64,000 nucleotides of DNA from NCBI RefSeq assembly GCF_023638035.1, contig NZ_JAKRVX010000002.1:124001-188000 (forward strand). The letters run 5' to 3'. Below are positions 53,052 through 61,234 of this stretch, piece after piece (positions within the stretch are counted from its first letter, which is position 1; each line of letters begins with the position of its first letter). The notes under the pieces are model-generated. The model had not been told where the DNA came from. It saw only the letters and a program-made list of their open reading frames with translations, and ran no database searches. The stretch comes from Natronocalculus amylovorans. GTDB lineage: Archaea > Halobacteriota > Halobacteria > Halobacteriales > Haloferacaceae. The position numbers and the translations under genes are program-made.

Positions 53052-53909
53052 ATGAACAATTCAGTTACGAACGTCAGACTCAATCTACAACAACAGGCTC
53101 AAACACTCGGTATAACACGTACAGATGCCATTGAAGATATTGCGTTTCTCACTCGCGCACCTCACCGAGTTGCGGTGTTGTGTGCGCTTTCGGAGTCACC
53201 GCAGACTCGTACAGAGCTGATTGGAACCACAGATGTGTCAAACTCAACGATCGGACGAACGCTTCGAGCATTCGAGAATCGTCAGTGGATCAAACGCAAA
53301 CGGCGAGCGTATGACACAACGCCGCTTGGGGCGTTCGTAGCTACGTGTATAGACGACGTCATTGGAGATATTCAAATTGAACAGAAGCTACGAACTATCT
53401 GTAAGCAGCTACCGATCGAAGAAACCGAGTTGGAGATAGAGGAGTTTGTTGATGCAGTGGTTACGGTCGCAGAGATCGTCGAACCATATCGACCAATATC
53501 CCGATTTGTTTCCCTACTTAAGGAGACACAAACACTTCGGTTCCTCGGTGTTGATCTTGCACTCTTGGCTCCGTGTCGAGATGAGTTTCAAGCACAGATC
53601 TTGGACGGTACCGCTGTTGAAATAATAGACCCACTAGACGTGACACAACATATTCAACAAGCATATGCAAATCATTGCCAAACTGCGATCGAAAGCGGGA
53701 ATTTAGCGATCTACACCGTAAGAGAACAACCACCATATGGAATTGCAGTTTTTGATGAGCGGGTTGCGATCTGTGGATATGAACCACAGAGCGGAGCGAT
53801 TCGTATCTTGGTGGATACATCCAGCCCGACTGTTCGTAGGTGGGCCAAATCAACATACGGACAGCACAAACGGGATGCAGTCCCACTTTTGATTGATCAC
53901 GCAGTCTGA
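53052..53909 (+). CDS. Winged-helix regulator with FilR1-type middle domain
   Basis: A 285-residue transcription factor. The N-terminal winged HTH is at about 25-95 (IEDIAFLTRAPHRVAVLCALSESPQTRTELIGTTDVSNSTIGRTLRAFENRQWI). The rest (FVSLLKETQTLRFLGVDLALLAPCRDEFQAQILDGTAVEIIDPLD...IAVFDERVAICGYEPQSGAIRILVDTSSPTVRRWAKSTY) reads like the FilR1 domain of haloarchaeal and methanogen regulators. The target is unknown. The HTTM gene on the same strand ends 73 bp upstream. Confidence 0.85.
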   Translation: MNNSVTNVRLNLQQQAQTLGITRTDAIEDIAFLTRAPHRVAVLCALSESPQTRTELIGTTDVSNSTIGRTLRAFENRQWIKRKRRAYDTTPLGAFVATCIDDVIGDIQIEQKLRTICKQLPIEETELEIEEFVDAVVTVAEIVEPYRPISRFVSLLKETQTLRFLGVDLALLAPCRDEFQAQILDGTAVEIIDPLDVTQHIQQAYANHCQTAIESGNLAIYTVREQPPYGIAVFDERVAICGYEPQSGAIRILVDTSSPTVRRWAKSTYGQHKRDAVPLLIDHAV

Positions 53910-54112
53910 GAAGTCCGCCGCTGCAACCTCATATATGGGACACACCAAGAGAGCCATTTCACCCAGTGCAATATCTCAGTCGGTGCACTTCTCTCACATG
54001 GTGACTGGTTTTCATCAGATAGCAATATGTTAACACAACTCAGAGTCATTTACGGGGTTCATCCATAGCGGTGCTTGTGGAGATAGAATCCCAGAGAGCG
54101 TGGTGAGAAACA

Positions 54113-54670
54113 ATGTCCGTAACAAATGGAGTCGATGTCGATCAACTAGAGCAAGCGATCGACGCAATCCAGACAGACCCAAACGTTGGCCGCTTCCGAT
54201 TTTATGGAGAGACGGAGTGGAACGGAGCACTGAAATGTGTCACTGAGATCGACCAGTTCGATCAAGCTGGAGAGACTGTACACACACAAACATTCCAGAT
54301 TGAAGGAGACGAGCCAGAACAGATACTTGGAGAGCGCACCGCACCGAATGCTGTTGAACTGCTCTTAGCGGCGCTTGGTTCGTGCCTAACGGTAGGCTAC
54401 GCCGCAAACGCCGCAGCAATGGGTATTGAGCTGAACGACCTGCGATTTGAGATGGACGGGGATGTCGATCTTCGTGGCTTCCTCGGGCTCAGCGATTCAG
54501 TCCGTCCGGGGTACGATGAACTCACATGCCGAACATACATCGATGCAGATGCTAGTGAGTCGGAGCTCACTGCACTTCGTGAGCGTGTCGAATCCACATC
54601 CCCGCTGATGGATATCATCGGCAATGAGGTCACAATCAAGTCCGAATTCATGCCGATGTCTGTTGCATGA
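54113..54670 (+). CDS. OsmC family protein
   Basis: A 185-residue OsmC/Ohr-fold protein. The first catalytic-type Cys is in LLAALGSCLTVGYAANAAAMGIELNDLRFEMDGDVDLRGFLGL (Cys near 87). In peroxidase members a second Cys follows in a CPV-type motif; here the matching segment is VESTSPLMDIIGNEVTI, with Ser-Pro, so the resolving Cys is absent. It may therefore not be a typical peroxidase. The N-terminal 60 residues carry an acidic extension. Single gene. Confidence 0.88.
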   Translation: MSVTNGVDVDQLEQAIDAIQTDPNVGRFRFYGETEWNGALKCVTEIDQFDQAGETVHTQTFQIEGDEPEQILGERTAPNAVELLLAALGSCLTVGYAANAAAMGIELNDLRFEMDGDVDLRGFLGLSDSVRPGYDELTCRTYIDADASESELTALRERVESTSPLMDIIGNEVTIKSEFMPMSVA

Positions 54671-54762
54671 GTATCAGCAGCTGCGAAAAATGCAGATCAC
54701 ACCGGTGCCCATATTTTTACGTCATTGAAAATAGTGATCCGATACTGCTGAAATAACGGCCT

Positions 54763-55575
54763 CTATATTACATTCTGCAAAATACCGCCATCAACAACAA
54801 CGGATTCGCCAGTAACATTCCGATTTTCCGCAAAGAAGACTGCAAGTCGGCCCATATCTTCGGGTTTCTGATCACGTCCCATTGGAATCGCACGAGCGAT
54901 CGTCTCGTCGAACGACTCACCAAGCTCCGGAGTGAGTACGTCTTCCCACATCGGTGTGTTCACGATTCCGGGACAGATCGCATTCACCGTCACCTCAGGA
55001 GCAAGCTCGAGTGCTAAGGATTTAGTGAAGCCGAGCACAGCATGCTTCGACGCACAGTAGTGTGCAAGTCCGCCAGCACCGATATGACCGGCGATCGACG
55101 CCGTATTTATGATCGTCCCCTCTGCCTCCTGTAGGTGTGGAATTGCAGCACGTGAGACCAAAAACGGGCCCTTCACGTTGACGTCCATCACTGAATCCCA
55201 TTCTTGTTCGTCCATCTCCACAGTCGGCGTGACCGTTATAATTCCTGCATTGTTGACGAGCACGTCTATCTTGCCAAACTCCGAAACTACCTCATCAACC
55301 ATTGCTTGCACCTGATCAGCTTTGGTCACGTCACACTCGATGACATGGGCGCGGCGATCGTGCGCTTCAACGGCTTCAACAACCTCTTGTGCATGTGCCG
55401 CACCACCGATCTCAGTTGATGACTGCTGATTGTACGCTGTGTCTAAGACGTCGACGTCGGCAATGACGATATCGCTGCCTGCCGCCGCAAGCTCCGATGC
55501 AATGCCATGACCAATATCTCCACCGCCACCGGTGACGATCGAGACTGCTCCCTCAAGTGATGTTTTCTCTACCAT
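54763..55575 (-). CDS. Short-chain dehydrogenase (3-oxoacyl-ACP reductase/FabG-like)
   Basis: A 270-residue classical SDR. TGGGGDIGHGIASELAAAG (about 16-34) is the cofactor loop, NNAGI (about 101), SIAGHIGAGGLAHYCASKHAVLGFTKSLALELAPEVTVNAICPGIVNTPMWEDV (about 160-210) carries Ser, Tyr and Lys. The Asp after strand 2 (VIADVDV) suggests NAD preference. Full length. Substrate unknown, 3-hydroxyacyl or sugar-alcohol substrates are possible. Divergent from the second cold-shock gene. Confidence 0.91.
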   Translation of the reverse strand: MVEKTSLEGAVSIVTGGGGDIGHGIASELAAAGSDIVIADVDVLDTAYNQQSSTEIGGAAHAQEVVEAVEAHDRRAHVIECDVTKADQVQAMVDEVVSEFGKIDVLVNNAGIITVTPTVEMDEQEWDSVMDVNVKGPFLVSRAAIPHLQEAEGTIINTASIAGHIGAGGLAHYCASKHAVLGFTKSLALELAPEVTVNAICPGIVNTPMWEDVLTPELGESFDETIARAIPMGRDQKPEDMGRLAVFFAENRNVTGESVVVDGGILQNVI

Positions 55576-55935
55576 CGCACACCATACATCGCCGCGTTAT
55601 AAGATAACAATCTGCATTGTTCTACATAGCGTTCTTTCAGCCTAGGTAGAATATCTGAGTGTATTCGATCGTGAAGCGGGTCTAGCCCTGACGAGGTTGG
55701 TGACCTGCCCGAGCGTAAAAACCAGCCTCGGTTATAGGACCAATAACAGATAATTGTATATTCTGGCAAAGATTGGGCCCGGATGCTGCAATCGCTGAAA
55801 ACAGTCCGGTAAAACTGGTTGGTAGTGGACGATATGCGTATAAATAAAAATATACAGGACATTTGTCTGGAAGAATTGAGTTCAAAAGTACGAATGCCAA
55901 CCCTTATCCGTGTGACTGAGTTGTCTTTAGTTGTA
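55576..55935. other. 360-bp divergent gap with a hairpin and the cspA2 promoter
   Basis: CGAGGTTGG (55692-55700) pairs with CCAGCCTCG (55722-55730) with one G-U across a 21-nt loop. The TATA-like ATAAATAAAAATATA at about 55839-55853 would give a cspA2 leader of roughly 55-70 nt, long for this window. No gene is seen. An RNA leader that responds to cold would fit, but is inference. Confidence 0.4.
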
Positions 55936-56130
55936 ATGGCAAACGGTAAAGTTGATTTCTTCAACGACACAGGCGGCTACGGTTTCATTTCGACGGACGA
56001 TGCTGACGACGATGTCTTCTTCCACATGGAAGATGTTGGCGGCGAGGACCTTACGGAAGGAACTGAGATTGAATTTGATATCGAACAGGCCCCAAAAGGC
56101 CCTCGCGCGAAAAACGTTACTCGCGTATAA
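55936..56130 (+). CDS. cspA: Cold-shock domain protein (second copy)
   Basis: A 64-residue CspA homologue. RNP1-type GGYGFIST (12-19) and RNP2-type DVFFHMEDV are present. It differs from the copy at 586-780 mainly in the linker EDLTEGTEIEFDIEQ and has Ala for Pro next to AKNVTRV. The ATG at 55936 starts the canonical MANGKVDFF. A TATA-like stretch lies about 85-95 bp upstream, so the message may have a leader. Confidence 0.93.
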   Translation: MANGKVDFFNDTGGYGFISTDDADDDVFFHMEDVGGEDLTEGTEIEFDIEQAPKGPRAKNVTRV

Positions 56131-56252
56131 TAACTACATCTCTCGCACAGTCACAAACGTGACATAGCGGATTTGTTTTTCAGACACTACACTCGTGAGC
56201 AGCTGCTCACGGGTACGTGTATTTATATCCAATCACGGAGCGACTGCCACTG

Positions 56253-56558
56253 ATGACAACGTGTCTTAATTGTGGAAAGCCACTTGGCAGCGGATCAACG
56301 TGCTGTTATCACTGCCAAGGTGATCGTGCGGCACCAACAGTCTCTACAGAGGTCCGAGAGCGCGTCGAGCGCTACTTCATTCTCTCATCACTCAAATGTG
56401 CAAACTGCGATGGGATCCATGAAACCGTGACTGTTGATGGAGCGCGCTACACCGCTGCGGATTTTTCGATCGAAACGATCGAGGAGTGGAATAATCGGAT
56501 GCAAGCCGAAGAGGAGTGGCCACAGACGGTGGCTGCAGTTCGATCGCACATCCTTTGA
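56253..56558 (+). CDS. Zinc-ribbon protein, haloarchaeal
   Basis: A 101-residue protein. The N-terminus has CLNCGKPLGSGSTCCYHC (residues 4-21), two CxxC pairs of a zinc ribbon, and the middle holds CANCDGIHETVTVDGARYTAADF. Acidic and helical C-terminus (EEWNNRMQAEEEWPQTVAAV). No other domain. Start ATG at 56253 was chosen from two candidates. Convergent with the PAP2 gene (14 bp). Confidence 0.72.
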   Translation: MTTCLNCGKPLGSGSTCCYHCQGDRAAPTVSTEVRERVERYFILSSLKCANCDGIHETVTVDGARYTAADFSIETIEEWNNRMQAEEEWPQTVAAVRSHIL

Positions 56559-56572
56559 GCGCAGCAGACAAA

Positions 56573-57373
56573 TCATGATCGCTCGACGATGATCGTTCCG
56601 AGAGCAACGCTTACCGCTGCCAACCCAATTCCTGCAACAACATCAACCAGCCAGTGAATTCCAAGTGCCATCGTAGAGAGCACGATACTTGTAGACATGA
56701 TTGTTGCAATGGTGAACCACCGGGGAAACGTTTCGCGGGTCATCAGTGCGATCGCAAACACCGTCACAGAAAGTGAGGTGTGAAGCGACGGGAACACGTT
56801 TGTATTCCGATTGACCTGCGAGGTGACCGTGGTAACATCAGGGTACAGATCTAAAAGCGGTTGGCTTACCTGCTCAGGGATATGATTCCGTGGCCCGTAT
56901 GCAACGACGAGTGTATAACAAACGATCCCACCTGCGTAGTTGAGCCCATAGGCTGTGAGGAGGATTTTGAGATGTTCCAGTGAGTCACTGACAAAGTAAG
57001 CGATTGCGGGGAAGACAAGCAGCACGACATATCCGAATACGTACATGAATGAAAAGTAGTAGTTCATACCCTCCGGGAAACCCGCCTGGACGAATGCGAC
57101 AAATGATCCCTCAACGGCATAGATTGTCTCCGTTGCCTCAAATCCAATCTCCATTGAGAGGTCATAGATTACGTTTTGCAAGCCTTTGTTAGCGACCAGT
57201 ACGATTCCAAGCAGGCCTGCATACGGTGCGATCGATCGGAGCCGAGAGACAATGAGCGCCGGCTCGTTCGTGAGCTGCGCTACTGCTTTGCGATCAAGAC
57301 AAATGACTGAGAGCAGACAAAGTAAAAAGAGGACAACAACTGTAATAACCCCAGTTAATACAAAAAGAAGCAT
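56573..57373 (-). CDS. PAP2 superfamily membrane phosphatase (Aur1/IPC-synthase-like)
   Basis: A 266-residue membrane protein of the PAP2 superfamily. The conserved catalytic stretch is FPSLHTSLSVTVFAIALM (about 194-211, SxxxH) and GIHWLVDVVAGIGLAAVSVALG (about 237-258) with the second His. The first PAP2 motif KxxxxxxRP is replaced by YGPRNHIP near 159, as in inositol-phosphorylceramide-synthase-like (PAP2_3) members. Six or more hydrophobic segments. A lipid phosphate or head-group transferase role is likely; substrate unknown. Confidence 0.86.
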   Translation of the reverse strand: MLLFVLTGVITVVVLFLLCLLSVICLDRKAVAQLTNEPALIVSRLRSIAPYAGLLGIVLVANKGLQNVIYDLSMEIGFEATETIYAVEGSFVAFVQAGFPEGMNYYFSFMYVFGYVVLLVFPAIAYFVSDSLEHLKILLTAYGLNYAGGIVCYTLVVAYGPRNHIPEQVSQPLLDLYPDVTTVTSQVNRNTNVFPSLHTSLSVTVFAIALMTRETFPRWFTIATIMSTSIVLSTMALGIHWLVDVVAGIGLAAVSVALGTIIVERS

Positions 57374-57490
57374 CTACTACATGGTTGCATCTGAGACATA
57401 ATGAATCTCTCTGTGTACCTTGTTAGGTAGTCACTCAAACAGTGTTCACTGAAGCTGTGTTAGTTATTTTTGACCGTAACAAGTCGATTA

Positions 57491-57775
57491 TTAGTCGATG
57501 TGTCCTTCGCGGCGGAGCTGATCTGCATCTTGATCAGTGTAGCGCCATTCAATATTCGCTTTTTCATCCTGCCAAGACCACGGCTCAACAAGGACGATGT
57601 CGCCCTCGTTAATCCATGTTCGGTATTTCATTCGGCCAGGGATTCGTCCCATTCGGTTCTGTCCATCCTCACACCGTACGCGTACGTGGTTTCCTCCGTT
57701 ATGCTCAGTTACCACCGCAAACAGCTCATCGCCATTGGGCATCCGGAGATTCCGACGCCCGATTTCTTCGCTCAC
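57491..57775 (-). CDS. eif1a: Translation initiation factor aIF1A
   Basis: A 94-residue aIF1A (S1/IF1-type OB fold), which helps the ribosome bind initiator tRNA and scan. [60 protein letters not shown] matches the family. The start codon is GTG at 57773-57775: the protein begins with SEEIGRRN, and no ATG fits. An ORF with an upstream ATG adds 14 residues that no family member has. The acidic end is haloarchaeal. Stem-loop and TATA lie upstream. Confidence 0.95.
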   Translation of the reverse strand: MSEEIGRRNLRMPNGDELFAVVTEHNGGNHVRVRCEDGQNRMGRIPGRMKYRTWINEGDIVLVEPWSWQDEKANIEWRYTDQDADQLRREGHID

Positions 57776-57789
57776 AATATAAGTAACTA

Positions 57790-57853
57790 TCCCAAGCCGT
57801 AAAACTGCTTGGGACAACCATTGTCAGCCGAAGCCAAAGAAGGCTATATAAAT
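57790..57853 (-). promoter_or_regulatory. aIF1A promoter and leader hairpin
   Basis: TCCCAAGC (57790-57797) pairs with GCTTGGGA (57807-57814) across 9 nt, 15-39 nt before the GTG. TATATAAATA at 57844-57853 (a TATA box on either strand) would start the leftward transcript near 57820, giving a leader of about 45 nt that contains the whole hairpin. A role in translational control of a GTG-initiated gene is inference. Confidence 0.5.
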
Positions 57854-57908
57854 ACGTTCACGTATGAACCAGTAATCAAAAGCATACATACGGTGTACGT
57901 ATAGTTGA

Positions 57909-57959
57909 GCCAAGTGGTACGCGGTTACCAGGGCACAAGTGGGGATCGTATCACTTGGC
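57909..57959. other. Long stem-loop in the aIF1A/bat-type gap
   Basis: GCCAAGTGGTACG (57909-57921) pairs with CGTATCACTTGGC (57947-57959), 13 pairs with one G-U, around a 25-nt loop. It is too short for tRNA. It sits 73 bp past the end of the bat-type gene (58033) and 134 bp upstream of aIF1A. It could end the bat-type message or form part of an RNA gene transcribed rightward from the TATA box at 57844. Confidence 0.45.
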
Positions 57960-58032
57960 CTCACCGGGCAGTCTGTATGATTGGATTGGGCCCCAACGTA
58001 CAGTATACTTCTCACACACGCTTTTACACGCC

Positions 58033-58692
58033 TTATGTGTCTGCAGTAATACCAGTGAGTCCAGTTCTCTCAAGGAGCGTTGCTTGTCCACGCCGAAGCC
58101 GACCAGCAACCGCTCGTGAAGAGATACCTAATTCGTCTGCAAGCTCCTCTAGCGTCGCTTTTCGGGGTTCACTAAAGTATCCAAGCCGGTACGCGGCTGT
58201 CAGCGCTTCGGATTGCTCTGGTGTGAGTCCATACTCGTTTGCTGGTGTTCGGCCTGGTGATGTTGTGACACGCGTGACCGTTAGGGGGACACCACGCTCT
58301 TGACAGAGGCTTCTAAATTGGCTTGTTTGATCCGCATCAGTGAACCGAACTTCAAATGTCCACTGAGCATTATTCGCCCGAGCATCGAGAAGAACACCTT
58401 CCGTCTCGGCGATTGTCCGGAGCGTTCCGATCGCATCCTCGTTCCACACCGCTCGAAAGAGCGCTCCATCATCTACTTCATCAATAATAGACAGCTCTTC
58501 GATCGACGGCTCTCCTGCTGCAGCGTTTGCAAATGACTGACAATCCGAGCCCCACAGCCAAAAGAACGGCATCACAGTCGTTTCTGTAGGAATAATCCGA
58601 TCGAGTTCTAACGATAGCGACGGGTCCTCACCAAGAGAACGACCAAGAGCGCATGCGTTCGCGGGGACCGTAAACTCGACAACAATACTCAT
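58033..58692 (-). CDS. Bat-type (bacterio-opsin activator-like) HTH regulator
   Basis: A 219-residue regulator of the HTH_10 family. The C-terminal HTH is YGLTPEQSEALTAAYRLGYFSEPRKATLEELADELGISSRAVAGRLRRGQATLL (about 155-208), the hallmark of haloarchaeal bat-type proteins. The N-terminal half (SIVVEFTVPANACALGRSLGEDPSLSLELDRIIPTE and the LFRAVW... block) is the bat-associated sensor-like domain. The target is not known. Start MSIVVEF at 58690-58692. Confidence 0.88.
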   Translation of the reverse strand: MSIVVEFTVPANACALGRSLGEDPSLSLELDRIIPTETTVMPFFWLWGSDCQSFANAAAGEPSIEELSIIDEVDDGALFRAVWNEDAIGTLRTIAETEGVLLDARANNAQWTFEVRFTDADQTSQFRSLCQERGVPLTVTRVTTSPGRTPANEYGLTPEQSEALTAAYRLGYFSEPRKATLEELADELGISSRAVAGRLRRGQATLLERTGLTGITADT

Positions 58693-58755
58693 TGTCAGTG
58701 CACAGCAGCCACGGATACAAAAACGTAGCTACCACTCAGTGGTCTTCAGTTCCGT

Positions 58756-60501
58756 TTACTCGTTTTTCAATCCTGGATTCGTGATAGCACCTGCTGCAGC
58801 GGATCCAAAGTCACGGGCATACTTTGCAAGTACACCACCAGTGTACGGCGGTTCTGGTGGTTCCCATGCTTCTTTACGTGCTTGCAACGCCGCGTCATCT
58901 AACCCAACTGAAAGCTCGCGGTTCGGAATGTCAACCGTTACTATATCACCATCTTCAAGCAAGCCGATCGGACCACCAGCGGCTGCCTCTGGAGCAACGT
59001 GGCCGATCATTGGTCCACGGGTACCACCGGAGAACCGACCGTCAGTGAGCAGCGCAACATCGTCTTCGTGGCCTGCACCAACCACCGCAGCAGTGACACC
59101 AAGCATCTCACGCATTCCGGGGCCGCCTTTTGGCCCCTCATTCCGAATAACGATCACGTCACCTGATTCGACATCTCCGCGCTGAACGTATGCCATTGCA
59201 TCCTCCTCATTTTCGAAGATACGGGCAGGCCCTTCGTGATGGAATGCGTCATCGCCAGTGACTTTGAGTACAGCTCCGTCCGGAGCGAGGTTGCCTTTAA
59301 GAATCTTGATTGCACCCTCTTTCTGTTTTGGCTCCTCAACAGTGTAGAGGAAGTCGGCTTCAATCTCGTCGTCGTCCGGCAGACCGAGCGTCTCGAGTTC
59401 TTCTTCGATCGTCCGACCTGTGACGGTCATTGCATCACCGTGAATTAAGCCCGCTTCAAGGAGTCGGCGAATCACAACAGGAACACCACCCAGCTCGTGA
59501 AGATCATTCATGACACGTGCACCACCGGGTTGCATATCGGCAATCTTTGGCGTTCGTTTTGAGATTTCATCAAAGTCCTCAATATCGAGCTCAACGCCTG
59601 CCTCTGCAGCAAGTGCAAGCAGATGCAACACGCCGTTTGTTGAGCCACCGATCGCGGTCTGGACCGCGATTGCGTTTTCGAATGATTTTCGCGAGAGAAT
59701 TGTGGACGGACGGCGATCGTTCTCAATGCAGTCAAGGACTAGCTTGCCAGCCTGTGCTGCAATCTCGTACCGAGCGCGATCTTCCGCTGGTGCAGAGGCA
59801 CTCCCAAGCGGTGCAAGTCCAAGCGCTTCCGAAATTGAGGCCATCGTATTTGCGGTGAACATTCCACCACAGGAGCCTGCACCAGGGCATGCGTGCCGCT
59901 CAAGTTCATCAAGTTCGTCGCCGGACATCTCCCCCTGTGCGTACGCACCAACACCTTCGAACACCTGGACGATCGTCACGTCACGGCCACCGTGTTGGCC
60001 CGGCATGATTGAACCACCGTACAGGAACACTGACGGAAGGTCTGTCCGGATTGCAGCCATCATCATCCCCGGGAGATTCTTGTCACAGCCCGCGACGGTC
60101 ACAAGCCCATCCATACGCTCGCCGAACGAAACCAACTCAACGGAGTCCGCAATGAGCTCTCGCGAGATGAGTGAGGCCTTCATTCCCTCCGTTCCCATCG
60201 AAATTGCATCCGAGATGGTGATCGTTCCGAATTCGATCGGCATCCCGCCCGCTGCATCAACGCCATCAATTGCAGCCTGTGCAACATCATCCAGATGAAC
60301 GTTACATGGCGTGATGTCTGCTGCGGGGTTTGGCACGCCAACAAGCGGCGAGGAGAGATCATCATCATCGAATCCCATCGCACGGAACATTGCGCGATGT
60401 GGTGCACGTTCTGCACCTTCTGTCACATCTTTACTTTGGAGGTCTGCATCCTTTTTGCCCGCGAAACGATCGGTATCGTCTCGTGGCTGTTGCTTGCTCA
60501 T
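58756..60501 (-). CDS. ilvD: Dihydroxy-acid dehydratase
   Basis: A 581-residue iron-sulfur dehydratase of branched-chain amino acid synthesis (2,3-dihydroxy-3-methylbutanoate to 2-ketoisovalerate and the isoleucine counterpart). Fe-S and Mg ligands are in [10 protein letters not shown] (about 65), [13 protein letters not shown] and [24 protein letters not shown] (about 210-232). The C-terminal [24 protein letters not shown] and [21 protein letters not shown] are typical. N-terminal [19 protein letters not shown] is a charged haloarchaeal extension. Full length, single gene. Confidence 0.96.
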   Translation of the reverse strand: MSKQQPRDDTDRFAGKKDADLQSKDVTEGAERAPHRAMFRAMGFDDDDLSSPLVGVPNPAADITPCNVHLDDVAQAAIDGVDAAGGMPIEFGTITISDAISMGTEGMKASLISRELIADSVELVSFGERMDGLVTVAGCDKNLPGMMMAAIRTDLPSVFLYGGSIMPGQHGGRDVTIVQVFEGVGAYAQGEMSGDELDELERHACPGAGSCGGMFTANTMASISEALGLAPLGSASAPAEDRARYEIAAQAGKLVLDCIENDRRPSTILSRKSFENAIAVQTAIGGSTNGVLHLLALAAEAGVELDIEDFDEISKRTPKIADMQPGGARVMNDLHELGGVPVVIRRLLEAGLIHGDAMTVTGRTIEEELETLGLPDDDEIEADFLYTVEEPKQKEGAIKILKGNLAPDGAVLKVTGDDAFHHEGPARIFENEEDAMAYVQRGDVESGDVIVIRNEGPKGGPGMREMLGVTAAVVGAGHEDDVALLTDGRFSGGTRGPMIGHVAPEAAAGGPIGLLEDGDIVTVDIPNRELSVGLDDAALQARKEAWEPPEPPYTGGVLAKYARDFGSAAAGAITNPGLKNE

Positions 60502-60567
60502 ACCATGCGATTGTCCGCCGAACGTTTAAAAGACCGCGAACTGACAACCGTTGCAGTCAATTGAGGG

Positions 60568-61143
60568 CTACTCCCGACTTGCAAGTCCGACCAGATGGCT
60601 GACTTCCGGAAGGATAAGCGATTCAACACCCAACCGAACGGCGTTTGTGCTGCCGGGGAGCACAAAAATGATTGTTCCAGTTTGTGTGACGCCTGCGGTT
60701 GCACGTGTGCCGATGACTCGCGTCCCAATTTCCTCAACCGATTTTGCCCGGAAGCGTTCGCCGAAGCCGGGAAGTTTTTTTTCAAAGAAGTGTGATACGG
60801 CTTCAACTGTTACATCGTCGGGAGTGACACCAGTGCCGCCAGTTGTAATGATTACATCAACGTCCTCACGAGCGTCAAGATTGTGTATTGCTGATTGAAT
60901 TCCATCGAAATCATCGTTGATAAGCTCGCGCGTCACAATCGTATGTTCTCCATCCGTTAACAGTTCAGAGATCGTATCTCCTGCAGCGTCCTCCTCAAAA
61001 CTTCGCGAGGAAGAGATCGTGACAAGCGCGGCCGAGACATGTTCGACATCGTGGTGATGGTGGTCATGGTCATGACCATGGTCGTGGGTATGCTCGGGAT
61101 CCGTTCCCTCTTTGTGTGCATGTGTATCTGGCGAGTCGGTCAT
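60568..61143 (-). CDS. moaB: MoaB/MogA-type protein with His-rich N-terminus
   Basis: A 191-residue molybdenum-cofactor protein; MoaB/MogA binds molybdopterin and catalyses its adenylation before Mo insertion. VDVIITTGGTGVTPDDVTVEAVSHFFEKKLPGFGERFRAKSVEEIGTRVIGTRATAGVTQTGTIIFVLPGSTNAVRLGV is the domain core. Ahead of it residues 3-40 hold about fifteen His (HAHKEG...HTHDHGHDHDHHHHDVEH), unusual for the family and suggestive of metal binding. The start at 61141-61143 was chosen; the longer frame is not family-like. Confidence 0.9.
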   Translation of the reverse strand: MTDSPDTHAHKEGTDPEHTHDHGHDHDHHHHDVEHVSAALVTISSSRSFEEDAAGDTISELLTDGEHTIVTRELINDDFDGIQSAIHNLDAREDVDVIITTGGTGVTPDDVTVEAVSHFFEKKLPGFGERFRAKSVEEIGTRVIGTRATAGVTQTGTIIFVLPGSTNAVRLGVESLILPEVSHLVGLASRE

Positions 61144-61234
61144 ATAAGAGATATATACAACCAGTGTAGAAAAGCCACGGATTGGGTGACCGCTTGCCAT
61201 ACAGTTTTGACGCTTGCATAATGATTGATAATGT

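Noticed and set aside
57909-57959. tRNA gene at the 13-bp stem
   Set aside because: The stem-loop spans only 51 nt, has no T or anticodon arm and cannot form a tRNA.
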